Source: RUG14199 sp964629225 (GTDB lineage: Bacteria > Bacillota > Clostridia > Oscillospirales > CAG-272). Taken from it: a DNA stretch of 63,480 bases. The position numbers and the translations under genes are program-made. The stretch covers positions 1 through 63,480 of the forward strand of contig CAZVQC010000010.1 of assembly GCA_964629225.1 (NCBI GenBank), written 5' to 3'. Below the pieces are notes generated by a model, which did not search any database, was not told where the DNA came from, and was given only the letters and a program-made list of their open reading frames with translations. Shown one piece after another: positions 1-7,349 of the stretch (positions are counted from its first letter, which is position 1; each line of letters starts with the position of its first letter).

Positions 1-1
1 G

Positions 2-124
2 CACTATCTTATCATCTCCGTCGGAAAAGACGCTAAAAAGCCCTTAAAACGCCCCAAAGTAGCCATCGGCGTCCATGTTGATCACGTTGCTTCGCCACCG
101 CTATTTGTCACTTTTGCCAACTAA
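2..124 (+). CDS. 3' end of an unidentified ORF, cut by the window edge
   Basis: A reading frame is open from the left edge to TAA at 122-124, giving 40 residues ending in PPLFVTFAN. The other two forward frames close early. The stop runs straight into a strong terminator hairpin, which suits a real gene end, but the peptide shows no motif I recognise. It could equally be an open frame in noncoding DNA, since similar short tails occur beside mobile-element debris. Confidence 0.3.
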   Translation, partial: HYLIISVGKDAKKPLKRPKVAIGVHVDHVASPPLFVTFAN

Positions 125-156
125 AAAAGAGTTTGACTAAGTCAAACTCTTTTTTG
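123..156. terminator. Bidirectional rho-independent terminator
   Basis: A perfect 13-bp stem (125-137 with 141-153) closes on a TAA loop and is flanked by A and T runs on both sides. It can end the rightward partial ORF and also the leftward aldo/keto reductase-metallophosphoesterase pair that stops at 195. Confidence 0.85.
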
Positions 157-194
157 CAATCAAACTGTCAAAATGTCAAACACTGCCGTTTCCG

Positions 195-1346
195 TCACTT
201 ACCGCTGACACGGACAGAAACGACTTCCGAGTCCGTTCCGACCCTCATTGGCATTCCCCAAGTACCGACGCCTGAAGAAACTATCACGTGAGGGCTGTCC
301 GCATCCTTTCGGTAATATCCGTGATCCACAGTGTAGATGAGCTTTGTGATTATATTTGCGGGAAATACTTGCCCCTTGTGGGTGTGACCGCAAAGGATGA
401 TATCCGCTTCGGTACCGTATTCTCCGATATTTGCCGGATTATGGTCAAGAACTATCACCGGCAGTGACTTATCCTCACGGGTGAAGAAATCGGAAATAGG
501 CTGTCTTACCGCCCCGTTATATCCGCCGATGGCAGAGCCGTCCAACCGTCCCACAAGGATGAATCGGTCATCGATCACTTCATATGTGTCGTCTAACAGC
601 CTGATACTCGCCTCATTAAGGAATTCTCTCATTTGAGAATGAGTCGAGCCTCCGTCGTGATTTCCGAGACAAGCATAAACCCCGTAAGTTGAGCGTATCC
701 CACGAATAGCTTCAAGTGCCCCATTTGGGTCTCTTATAGACGAGAAATCGGTGTCGAAGAGATCTCCTGAAATGCAGACTACGTCGGGCTCTTCTTTGTT
801 GATCTCCGAGACGATATCGCAGAGTCTGCTTTCCGAGCCGATAGCCCCCAAATGAAGGTCGCTTATCATCACCACGTTGATATCCGTCTCGATGCTCCTG
901 CTCTCAAGGTCGATATTGTAGGTGACGTGATCTATCCGGCGGGCGTTGATAAAGCCGTAGATACAAGTGACCGCAGTCAAAGCAAGCACAGCCGCAGTTA
1001 CGTATCCGGAAAACAGGTGATGAGCGGTAAAACGCAATTTTAAGATCCGAGGCACCGCAAGCACCAAGTCCGATAAAACGGTGAACATCAAAAGGTAGAT
1101 AAAGATCCCCATGTAATATCCGCTGATATCCCCAAGTATCCGCTTGACTTCCGTGGGAAACGGAGTAAGCGCTCTTGAGAATCCAACGACCAAAATTAGT
1201 GTCAAGGAGCACATTATAAGGAGCACCGGCCAAAAACGAACACTCGGAAAGAAGGCGGCGATCCCTCTGTACAGCCTGTCGGAAAGATAATAACTCGTTC
1301 CGGCAAGCACCAAAAAAACAAGTATCAATGCAATAATGCTTCTCAC
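195..1346 (-). CDS. Membrane-anchored calcineurin-like metallophosphoesterase
   Basis: The 383-residue protein starts with GTG at 1344-1346, with GAGG about 10 bases upstream. The N-terminal third has about four hydrophobic segments (near residues 2-19, 38-57, 80-98 and 112-132). The C-terminal domain carries the metallophosphoesterase motifs: SDLHLG (162-167), GDLFD (194-198), GNHD (228-231), DHNP (301-304) and GHTH (320-323), which bind two metals. The family (YkuE/YaeI-like) hydrolyses phosphoesters, in some members in lipids, and the membrane anchor fits an envelope substrate, but the substrate cannot be read here. It lies 46 bases after the aldo/keto reductase gene, probably in one transcript ending at 125-153. 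Confidence 0.88.
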   Translation of the reverse strand: MRSIIALILVFLVLAGTSYYLSDRLYRGIAAFFPSVRFWPVLLIMCSLTLILVVGFSRALTPFPTEVKRILGDISGYYMGIFIYLLMFTVLSDLVLAVPRILKLRFTAHHLFSGYVTAAVLALTAVTCIYGFINARRIDHVTYNIDLESRSIETDINVVMISDLHLGAIGSESRLCDIVSEINKEEPDVVCISGDLFDTDFSSIRDPNGALEAIRGIRSTYGVYACLGNHDGGSTHSQMREFLNEASIRLLDDTYEVIDDRFILVGRLDGSAIGGYNGAVRQPISDFFTREDKSLPVIVLDHNPANIGEYGTEADIILCGHTHKGQVFPANIITKLIYTVDHGYYRKDADSPHVIVSSGVGTWGMPMRVGTDSEVVSVRVSGK

Positions 1347-1392
1347 AGTAGCAATACCTCAAAATAAGAATTACCGAGTTCTGCGCCACGGA

Positions 1393-2346
1393 TCACGGCG
1401 CAACGGTCATCACTCCGTTTGTGAATACGAAGTTCCGCATTCCCTTGCCGCCTACTTTATCGTGATCCAAAGCGCTTTCTATCCGTGCGATATCCTCCGT
1501 GTCGAGTTCTATCTTCAACGAGTCCACCGCCTCCTTAAGATGAACGGGGTCGGTCGTTCCGATAAGGCTCTGCACGTTGCCGTATTTTGAAAGGCTCCAA
1601 GCGATAGCCAGTTGGGTGAGGCTCACGCCCATTTCATCGGCAATACTTTTTAGCCGGCGGATCATAGACAGATTGTTCTCTCTATGCTCAGGTGCCAAAT
1701 ATCCACGGGTTCTGCCGGGCATAACGGGGGCGTTCAATATCCCGTCATTCAAAAGTCCATGCCCTACGACACCGAAAGCAAGCACCTTTACTCCGAGTTC
1801 ATCGGCGGTTGATATCAGTTCTTTTTCGATACCTCTTTCAATGAGAGAATATTCCATCTCCACCGTATGGATGGGATGTACCTTGCAAGCACGGCGCAAA
1901 GTTTCGGCATCTACCATAGACAGACCTATGTGTCGCACGTATCCCGCCTTGACCTGTTCTGCTATAGCGCCCACGACCTCCTCTACCGGTATTGCCGTGT
2001 CCTGTCTTGCAGGCTGATAAATATCCACATGATCAAGGCCCAAGCGGCGAAGTGAATAGGTAAGGTGCCCCTTGATATTGCGCGGGGCTACGTCAAGTCC
2101 GTATATACCACCTTCGGGTGAAGGAAGAACGCCGAATTTTACGGACAAAAAATAACTGTCACGGGGCACGCCCTTCATGGCACGTCCTACTATCATCTCG
2201 CTTTCGCCGGCGCTGTAGAACTCTCCGGTATTAAAAAGCGTTATTCCCGCATCCAGTGCGGTATGAATAGTACGGATCGATCTTTCCGGGTCTCTTGAAT
2301 TTGTCATTCCCATTGCCCCAAGACCGAGTTTGCTGATAGGTATCAT
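1393..2346 (-). CDS. Aldo/keto reductase family protein with altered catalytic tetrad
   Basis: The 317-residue protein has the (beta/alpha)8 aldo/keto reductase pattern: an early GLGAMGM, FNTGEFYSAGESE, the lysine strand FLSVKFG, DIYQPARQD, GYVRHIGLS, and a C-terminal NADPH-binding stretch with QSLIGTTDP. The usual tetrad is Asp-Tyr-Lys-His. Here Tyr44 and Lys70 are kept, but the Asp position is Asn39 and the His position is Ala113. Some AKR subfamilies seem to carry such changes, so it may still reduce carbonyls by a modified mechanism or may bind NADPH only. The ATG is preceded by GGAGG lying inside the 3' end of a gene remnant. A 52-bp piece of this gene recurs at 26665-26716. Confidence 0.85.
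   Translation of the reverse strand: MIPISKLGLGAMGMTNSRDPERSIRTIHTALDAGITLFNTGEFYSAGESEMIVGRAMKGVPRDSYFLSVKFGVLPSPEGGIYGLDVAPRNIKGHLTYSLRRLGLDHVDIYQPARQDTAIPVEEVVGAIAEQVKAGYVRHIGLSMVDAETLRRACKVHPIHTVEMEYSLIERGIEKELISTADELGVKVLAFGVVGHGLLNDGILNAPVMPGRTRGYLAPEHRENNLSMIRRLKSIADEMGVSLTQLAIAWSLSKYGNVQSLIGTTDPVHLKEAVDSLKIELDTEDIARIESALDHDKVGGKGMRNFVFTNGVMTVAP
1698..1749. repeat. 52-bp segment of the aldo/keto reductase gene duplicated at 26665-26716
   Basis: The two segments match at 50 of 52 positions in the same window orientation; the differences are C/T at 1712/26679 and C/T at 1743/26710. Here the segment codes for the loop around PVMPGRTRGYL. The second copy lies outside any gene. Confidence 0.9.
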
Positions 2347-2348
2347 AA

Positions 2349-2516
2349 TTACTTCTTTCCTCCTTTGAGAAATTCTAAGTATCTTGGATCAAACTTGCAA
2401 AAGTTCTCATCCTTTGTCAAAAGTATCCGATGCTCCTTAAAGTCGCTTTCGCCTGTATTTCCGTCTATTATGGCGTTTTTATCCCCGAAAATGAAGAAAG
2501 ACTGACTAAAAGTTGC
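2349..2516 (-). pseudogene. 3' remnant of an unidentified gene upstream of the aldo/keto reductase
   Basis: A 55-codon open frame ends in TAA two bases before the aldo/keto reductase ATG and contains that gene's GGAGG. It reads FFIFGDKNAIIDGNTGESD and ends FDPRYLEFLKGGKK, which looks like real protein. It has no start codon and is closed upstream by an in-frame stop at 2517-2519. The 5' part seems to have been lost where the AT-rich DUF4279/four-helix segment now begins. I do not recognise the family. Confidence 0.5.
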
Positions 2517-2551
2517 TTAAATAGGGGTAAGAAAGACTAAAAATAGTGGCA

Positions 2552-2959
2552 TTACTCATGTTCCATCAAATACAAATCAATATCAATTTCCGTTCTTGTC
2601 GCATGACAAAAATCAATCACTTTTAACGATGGTGCAAGGCACGGATTTGTATTCTCGACATGTATTGTAGGAACAATTTCTAATGTGAAAGCAACATCAA
2701 ATTTGTCTCTGATGTCATTTAACAAATCAATTTTATCTAAGAGCGGATCAATCGTTATATGCATTTGGTTTGCTACAATCACATCATAGTTATCACATCG
2801 CCCAAATTCCCATGACGCAAAATCGTACACAGTTCCGTTGCGCCGCTTGTCGCCGATTCTCCAAGACCGAACGGGCTGTAACCCTAATTCTTCCGTTACA
2901 ACATTCGGATCAAAATTTCCAGTGATTCGAAAATAAGTATAACAACTGTTTTCCGTCAT
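2552..2959 (-). CDS. DUF4279 domain-containing protein
   Basis: The 135-residue soluble protein resembles the DUF4279 family: FRITGNFDP near the N terminus, then EELGLQPVRSW and RIGDKR. No enzymatic motif is visible and the family has no firm function. I start it at ATG 2959, which has GGAG seven bases upstream, rather than an in-frame ATG at 2992 that lacks a site. The start overlaps the 3' end of the four-helix-bundle gene by about 50 bases, suggesting translational coupling. Base use is clearly more AT-rich than the surrounding genes, which suggests recent acquisition. Confidence 0.7.
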   Translation of the reverse strand: MTENSCYTYFRITGNFDPNVVTEELGLQPVRSWRIGDKRRNGTVYDFASWEFGRCDNYDVIVANQMHITIDPLLDKIDLLNDIRDKFDVAFTLEIVPTIHVENTNPCLAPSLKVIDFCHATRTEIDIDLYLMEHE

Positions 2960-3308
2960 TTCGCTTCTCCTTTGCTGTTCTGCAGGATGCAATCAGCATT
3001 ACGCGAAGAGATGTACATTTGGACGAAAGCAGTTTATATTGCTGCTCATCAATATAGTTTGTTTTGCGCAGTAGTTCAAGCCAATAGCCTGTTTCGCTCG
3101 CTTCTTTCAAGGCGATTTCGAGTTTTGAGATAAAATCCTTTTTACCTTGTGCGTATTGTGCTTCATGAATATTTGCCCCAATACCTGTTCCGCTTCTACC
3201 AATTTGATTGGAGATGATGGATTCGTGGTTGGATTTTAAATGCTTTACAAGGTTTATGATCTCCACAGAGAATTCCATAGAAAGTTCTGCAAGTTTATTT
3301 TCTTTCAA
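2910..3308 (-). CDS. Four-helix-bundle protein of the 23S rRNA intervening-sequence (S23/IVS) family
   Basis: The 132-residue helical protein carries the family signature SNQIGRSGTGIGANIHEA followed by KDFISKLEIALKEASETGYW. Relatives are encoded inside intervening sequences of 23S rRNA, and Avd of diversity-generating retroelements shares the fold and binds nucleic acid. I start it at TTG 3306-3308 because a perfect GGAGG (3317-3321) lies eight bases upstream; the in-frame ATG at 3359 has no such site. The C-terminal 30 residues or so look like an extension running into the DUF4279 gene. No rRNA lies nearby. Just upstream sits the ATGATG/CATCAT hairpin array, a likely partner of this protein. 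Confidence 0.8.
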   Translation of the reverse strand: MKENKLAELSMEFSVEIINLVKHLKSNHESIISNQIGRSGTGIGANIHEAQYAQGKKDFISKLEIALKEASETGYWLELLRKTNYIDEQQYKLLSSKCTSLRVMLIASCRTAKEKRNDGKQLLYLFSNHWKF

Positions 3309-3358
3309 AAAAATCGCCTCCTTTATTATCGCAATATCACAAGAATTGGAATTTTTCA

Positions 3359-3527
3359 ATGATGCATCGCCTTGCGGCGATATGATGCTATGCTTCGCAT
3401 AATGATGTTGCTACCGATGGTCGCAATGATGCGATGTTTGCCATAAAACGTGGTGAAGCCACACATCATTAGCAAAGCGACATCATTGGGCAGCGCCCAA
3501 CATCATTTGCCGAAGGCAAACATCATT
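3359..3527. repeat. Symmetric ATGATG/CATCATT hairpin array
   Basis: On the plus strand four ATGATG words (3359, 3382, 3402, 3426) are followed by four CATCATT words (3464, 3481, 3501, 3521), so the left and right halves can pair. The gaps between words are mostly small perfect hairpins: ATCGCC-loop-GGCGAT (3366-3381), TATGC-loop-GCATA (3389-3401), GGGC-loop-GCCC (3488-3498) and TTTGCC-loop-GGCAAA (3506-3520), with weaker ones at 3409-3425 and 3450-3463. The array fills the space between the tRNA-Leu terminator and the TTG-started four-helix-bundle gene. Confidence 0.9.
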
Positions 3528-3528
3528 C

Positions 3529-3569
3529 AAAAAAACCGCATTTGTCTGGTAGACAAATGCGGGTTTTTT
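3529..3569. terminator. Terminator of tRNA-Leu, bidirectional
   Basis: A 12-bp perfect stem (3536-3547 with 3551-3562) closes on GGT. It has seven A bases on its left (a T run for the leftward tRNA transcript) and six T bases on its right. It separates the tRNA gene from the hairpin array. Confidence 0.9.
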
Positions 3570-3571
3570 GT

Positions 3572-3657
3572 TGGTGCGAGAAACGGGACTTGAACCCGTA
3601 CAGTGTAATACTACACGCCCCTCAAACGTGCGCGTCTGCCAGTTCCGCCACTCTCGC
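3572..3657 (-). tRNA. tRNA-Leu (anticodon GAG)
   Basis: The reverse complement folds as a class II tRNA. The acceptor stem GCGAGAG pairs with TTCTCGC, the anticodon arm has the seven-base loop TTGAGGG with anticodon GAG, there is a long variable arm, and the T arm contains GGTTCAAGTCC. The discriminator A and an encoded CCA lie at 3572-3575. The long variable arm and GAG anticodon identify a leucine tRNA reading CUC/CUU. It has its own consensus promoter and terminator. Confidence 0.95.
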
Positions 3658-3702
3658 AAGTGTCGCGCGGTCGCCATTCATCGCGGCTCGACCACGGATA
3701 GT

Positions 3703-3731
3703 AGTATACAGTATTAAAGCCCGTTTGTCAA
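3703..3731 (-). promoter_or_regulatory. Promoter of tRNA-Leu
   Basis: On the minus strand TTGACA (3726-3731) and TATACT (3703-3708) are 17 bases apart, placing transcription start about 40 bases before the tRNA. Confidence 0.85.
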
Positions 3732-3770
3732 GTCCAAAAACGTTTTTTTTTAGTTTTTTCGAAAAAAGTC

Positions 3771-3817
3771 CTGATAAGTGACCGTTCGGTAGCTATAATG
3801 TAGTTACCGAACGGTAA
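3771..3817 (+). promoter_or_regulatory. Promoter flanked by two palindromic operators (TetR type)
   Basis: A perfect TATAAT (3794-3799) with a weak CTGATA 17 bases upstream is bracketed by ACCGTTCGGT (3781-3790) and TTACCGAACGGTAA (3804-3817). Both are palindromes around a two-base centre, a layout typical of autoregulated TetR/AcrR promoters. The gene it drives now starts at 4008 and keeps only the first codons of what looks like such a regulator. The stretch 3818-4007 shows no other feature except a GGAGG just before 4008. Confidence 0.6.
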
Positions 3818-4007
3818 TGTTTTAGCGATCTACCTCACCTGACTATTCGAAAGGATGTTCGTTGCGGCGGAGTTTTGATCCTTTTTTAGGGCCTTATCGG
3901 AACTCGTTAGGCGGTGATGTTTCTCGGCTTTTTAATCGTTATCGGCGGATATCGCAGTCGGCAGGATATTATATCGGCGATCAAGTTATCAGACTTAGGA
4001 GGAAGCA

Positions 4008-4909
4008 ATGAAAGATACCAAAGAGAGGATACTGACGGTCGCTTTTGATGGACAGCTTGCTAATGCAACATCGGCAAGCGGCGAAGTATCTTTTAATATT
4101 CCGACCGATATTGACGGCAGAGAGTATGAATTACGCCTTTTCAACGAGCAGATAAACGGCGACAAGAAAACCGACTTTTCAAGCGATTTTAAGACGGTTT
4201 CGCTGACTGAAAAAACCAACACCGAAAGCAAGTGATTTTACATTTACAGCGCCAAGCAATTTGACCTATGACGGCAATGCAAAAACGGCAAGCGTTACTT
4301 CGCAGGCAGTCGGAATGGTTACTATTACAGTTAAATATTATCAAGGCTCAACAGAGGTTAAGAATCCGACAAACGTAGGCACATATACCGTTAAAACCAG
4401 TTACAAATGGCGAAAACTACGCATCTGTAACTGATTTTAACGATGAAAGCTGGAGCTTTACAATTACAAAAGCAACTACTGCCACTTTGCCGTCGCCTGT
4501 TGAACAATATTCCATCACCTAAGGTGCGGCACTAAGCACAGTTACCTTGCCTGTCGGCTGGACTTGGGCAAACGGCAGCACCGTACCTACCGTTACAAAC
4601 AGCGGATATTCTCTCAAGGCGGTGAGAAAATACGGCGGCAAAGCCGTGTGCTTTGAAGGAAATATTGATTTTTACGGCAAGAGCGGATTTGACTTTGCTT
4701 CGAAATTCGGTATCGGATACCATGGAGTTCCAAAAGATGAGGATCAGTCTTTCTTTCTTGCTATCGAACTTGAACCGGGGTATCTCAGCGGTGTCAGCGG
4801 AGAGTATTCAACTCCCGATTGTTACCTTGTGGATGAAGGGGAAGCAGAGCACTTTGACGAGGTTTTTTCCAAAAAAGAGAAGCTGAGACTTCCGGGACAG
4901 ATCTTTTGA
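4008..4909 (+). pseudogene. Composite pseudogene: TetR start, surface-protein repeat fragment, GNAT acetyltransferase end
   Basis: Three pieces are joined. The first 13-14 codons (MKDTKERILTVAFD, with GGAGG upstream) match the start of TetR/AcrR regulators. The middle (about 4050-4610) encodes surface-protein repeat sequence such as LTYDGNAKTASVT and VKNPTNVGTYTVK, but is broken by frame changes near 4231 and 4397 and by a stop at 4520-4522. The last part, from about 4614, is the C-terminal half of a GNAT-like acetyltransferase: KYGGKAVCFEGNIDFY, IELEPGYLSG and the final KEKLRLPGQIF. None of the pieces is complete. It could be real decay after recombination or an assembly chimera. Confidence 0.65.
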
Positions 4910-4911
4910 AA

Positions 4912-4950
4912 TTGAGCCCCCATTGCGGTGCAATGGGGGCTCAATATTTC
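4912..4950. terminator. Strong hairpin terminator between convergent units
   Basis: A perfect 15-bp stem (4912-4926 with 4930-4944) closes on GGT, three bases after the GNAT fragment's stop and just before the end of the leftward LRR gene. The T run is short on both sides, but its position fits shared termination. Confidence 0.7.
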
Positions 4951-4954
4951 TTAT

Positions 4955-6490
4955 TTAATCTTCGGTTTTAACGGGAGGTTCGGTCAGGCCGTCGTACTTG
5001 GAAAATTCCTCGCTTATGTAGTCTTTTTTCTTGAACATATCCCGCATCTCGCTGTATCTTACGTGGTATCTCCAGCCGTTATCCACCGAGCCCTCGCCAA
5101 CGGAAACGATTTTTGCGTTCGGGTAGGTGCTTCTGAGAAGTATTACGTCCGCATTTGACACGGGTATGTGCTCAAGCCAGAGCCGCTCAAGGAGAGGCAG
5201 ATCCAAAAGGGGAGTGATGTCCCTAATGCCGTAATTGTAGCTGATATTGAGGTCAACAAGCTCCTTGCAGGAGGCGAGGGGGGTAAGATCGCTCACTCTG
5301 TTGACGAAAAATTCGAAGTAGTGCAGGTGCTTAAGTTCCGCCACCGGTGACAGATCCGATACTCTGTTATCGGCAATTATGAGAAGCCTTAGTTCTTTAA
5401 GGTATTCTCCGATCACCGAGATATCGTCCACAGCTTGGTGACCTATGTCAAGGGCTTTTAGGTCGGTACAGTATTTCAGCACTTGAATATCTTCGGTGGT
5501 CATCCTCTTATGGGAGTAATCGTAGATGAGCACCGAAAACGCCACGGCATCTGTTCGGAGTGACCATCTGGTGCCGAGATAGATGCGCCATGCGAACTTG
5601 ACGGAGGGATAGGTCTCCCTCAGTTGTTGCATCTGCTCGTTTGAAAGACCCGTACCCTCAAGGTCGCAATACGCGGCCTTTGGGAACAACTTTAATGCGG
5701 TCTTGAAAAACTCGAAGTTGGCTATCCTCATATTGAGAAAACCCAGCGTTTCCGCATCGGAGGAGACATATTTCGGACCCATGTTCACGTCCCACAAAAA
5801 GAACAAGTCGGGGTAAGTCTCCACAAGACGGAGTTGGTCCTCGTAGGGGATCTCCGTGTCCTTCAGTATCACGGTCTCAAGAGATAAAAAGGGGGCTATG
5901 ATACTGTCGATGTCGGCATCCGATGAGATACCGGACAGGTCAAGTTCTTTTGTGTCCTCTCTGACCTTTTTTTCTTCCACTTCGTAATATGCGGTGATGC
6001 GGAAGGTGATATTCGGGTATTCGGAGATAATGGCGTCCTTCGTTTCTTTTGAGAAGAGATTGTCTCCTAGATCCACCGACTTTACGTTTGGAAAGCGGGA
6101 CATATTCTCACGAAGTGTGCCAAGCTCGGTCACAATGACGTCGGTAAGGTCGATATTTTCACTGCTTTTTTGGATATCTTTGCCGTAGACGGTGACGTAT
6201 TGGGTGCAGACGAACCGGATCCGCGGGAATTCACTCTCAAGAAACTGCTTTTCATCCTCCGTAACGGCATAGTCACCGAGATCCACGTTTTGAAGCAACA
6301 AAAACGGGCGAAGGGCAGTTCCGAGGTTTTGAACGGAGTCGATCTCCTCTCCCTCAAATTCCATATTCAGAGCGATCAGCCTCTCTTCATGGCCGAGAAC
6401 GTCGATCTTGTAAAAAAATAAAAAGGCGCCTATGCAGAGAACTGCCGCAAGGGCGGTGGCGATCGGTATTATTACTGTAGATTTCTTCAT
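4955..6490 (-). CDS. Leucine-rich-repeat protein with an N-terminal membrane anchor
   Basis: The 511-residue protein starts at ATG 6490; an in-frame ATG at 6541 would lie inside the promoter region. Residues 5-27 form one hydrophobic segment with no lipobox Cys, so it is probably a signal anchor with the rest outside the cell. The C-terminal half has irregular 21-23-residue leucine-rich repeats of the bacterial SDS22-like type (LKALDIG, LRLLIIADNRVSDLSPV, LHYFEFFVNRVSDLTPL, LVDLNISYNYGIRDITPL). The N-terminal half repeats a longer unit with YPDLFFLW/YPSVKFAW-like strands. Such proteins usually bind proteins or glycans; no ligand can be inferred. Confidence 0.75.
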   Translation of the reverse strand: MKKSTVIIPIATALAAVLCIGAFLFFYKIDVLGHEERLIALNMEFEGEEIDSVQNLGTALRPFLLLQNVDLGDYAVTEDEKQFLESEFPRIRFVCTQYVTVYGKDIQKSSENIDLTDVIVTELGTLRENMSRFPNVKSVDLGDNLFSKETKDAIISEYPNITFRITAYYEVEEKKVREDTKELDLSGISSDADIDSIIAPFLSLETVILKDTEIPYEDQLRLVETYPDLFFLWDVNMGPKYVSSDAETLGFLNMRIANFEFFKTALKLFPKAAYCDLEGTGLSNEQMQQLRETYPSVKFAWRIYLGTRWSLRTDAVAFSVLIYDYSHKRMTTEDIQVLKYCTDLKALDIGHQAVDDISVIGEYLKELRLLIIADNRVSDLSPVAELKHLHYFEFFVNRVSDLTPLASCKELVDLNISYNYGIRDITPLLDLPLLERLWLEHIPVSNADVILLRSTYPNAKIVSVGEGSVDNGWRYHVRYSEMRDMFKKKDYISEEFSKYDGLTEPPVKTED

Positions 6491-6531
6491 TTTTCGTCCG
6501 CCGTTTGATTTTTGAGTAATAGTCCTATCAC

Positions 6532-6560
6532 ATGATACCATAACCTTCGGATTTTTTCAA
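6532..6560 (-). promoter_or_regulatory. Promoter of the LRR gene
   Basis: On the minus strand TTGAAA (6555-6560) and TATCAT (6532-6537) are separated by 17 bases, about 40 bases upstream of the chosen ATG at 6490. Confidence 0.7.
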
Positions 6561-6609
6561 CGATTTTTGAGATTATTTTCGTTTTTTTGAGCTGCGCCGA
6601 AGGGTACTG

Positions 6610-6638
6610 TTGACTTTGCTTTTCCGATGTGGTAAAAT
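6610..6638 (+). promoter_or_regulatory. Promoter of the 6668 lipoprotein gene
   Basis: TTGACT (6610-6615) and TAAAAT (6633-6638) are separated by 17 bases, 30 bases before the ATG. Confidence 0.8.
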
Positions 6639-6667
6639 TATTTTGCGGAACACGGAGGTATAGTGAG

Positions 6668-7303
6668 ATGAAAAAGGCTTCTGCAATTGTGCTTTCACTT
6701 GTAATGATAATGATCGCCGTTTTTTCGTCATGCGGTAAAACGGATGAAGATACTAATATCCGAGGCTACGTCAGTAACAACGTCTATGTGAACGAATTTG
6801 CCGATCTTAAGTTTTCTCCCGGTCCTTCATGGTCCTTTACATCGGACAGTGAGATACTTAAGAGCAACGGTGTCGTGACCGGAGAGAAGATGTCGGCTGA
6901 GGAGAAGCAGAGCCTCATTGACCGGATGCTTCTCACAAACAGGACCGTCTATGATATGCTTGCCTCCGACAGCACCGTGGGTGACTGTGTTCAGGTGCTT
7001 TTTGAAAATATGCTCGTCACCGGAAGCGTCAACGCCGAGGATGCCTACGCAAGGGATCTTGTAAAGCAGCTCACCTCCGATGAACAGGGATACACCGCCG
7101 GCGAGACCGTTCTTGAGGAGTTTGCCGGTGAGACCTATCTCAAGGTGCCCTTCACCAAAGAGACCTCTGCTTTGAAACTTGAGCTTACCTACCTCCTAAA
7201 AAAGAAGGATACCTACCTTATCGTAGTCAGCATAAGCTCGCTTCCCGAACTCGGAAGTGACTATGCGACACTTGCATCCATGTTCAAAAAAACATCGGAA
7301 TAA
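6668..7303 (+). CDS. Predicted lipoprotein of unknown function
   Basis: The 211-residue protein starts at ATG 6668, with GGAGG nine bases upstream; the open frame extends further back only because no stop intervenes. Residues 1-22 form a lipoprotein signal peptide ending in the lipobox VFSSC. The mature part is soluble, acidic and without a motif I recognise. It is monocistronic, with its own promoter and a terminator shared with the convergent serA. Confidence 0.75.
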   Translation: MKKASAIVLSLVMIMIAVFSSCGKTDEDTNIRGYVSNNVYVNEFADLKFSPGPSWSFTSDSEILKSNGVVTGEKMSAEEKQSLIDRMLLTNRTVYDMLASDSTVGDCVQVLFENMLVTGSVNAEDAYARDLVKQLTSDEQGYTAGETVLEEFAGETYLKVPFTKETSALKLELTYLLKKKDTYLIVVSISSLPELGSDYATLASMFKKTSE

Positions 7304-7317
7304 CGCCGAGGTAAAAG

Positions 7318-7347
7318 AAAAAAACGCACCGAGCGGTGCGTTTTTTC
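7318..7347. terminator. Bidirectional terminator between the lipoprotein gene and serA
   Basis: The stem ACGCACC/GGTGCGT (7324-7330 with 7335-7341) is preceded by a run of A and followed by six T, so it works in both directions. Confidence 0.85.
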
Positions 7348-7349
7348 AG

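Noticed and set aside
2910..3308. 23S rRNA with an intervening sequence
   Set aside because: The protein belongs to the IVS family, but no rRNA sequence flanks it on either side.
3359..3527. Possible CRISPR array
   Set aside because: The repeated words are only 6-7 bases, flip orientation halfway, and the gaps are self-complementary hairpins of unequal length, not unique spacers; no cas genes are near.
3483..3677. Open frame reading REWRNWQTRTFEG on the minus strand
   Set aside because: It is the translation of the tRNA-Leu gene itself and its flanks, a well-known false ORF.
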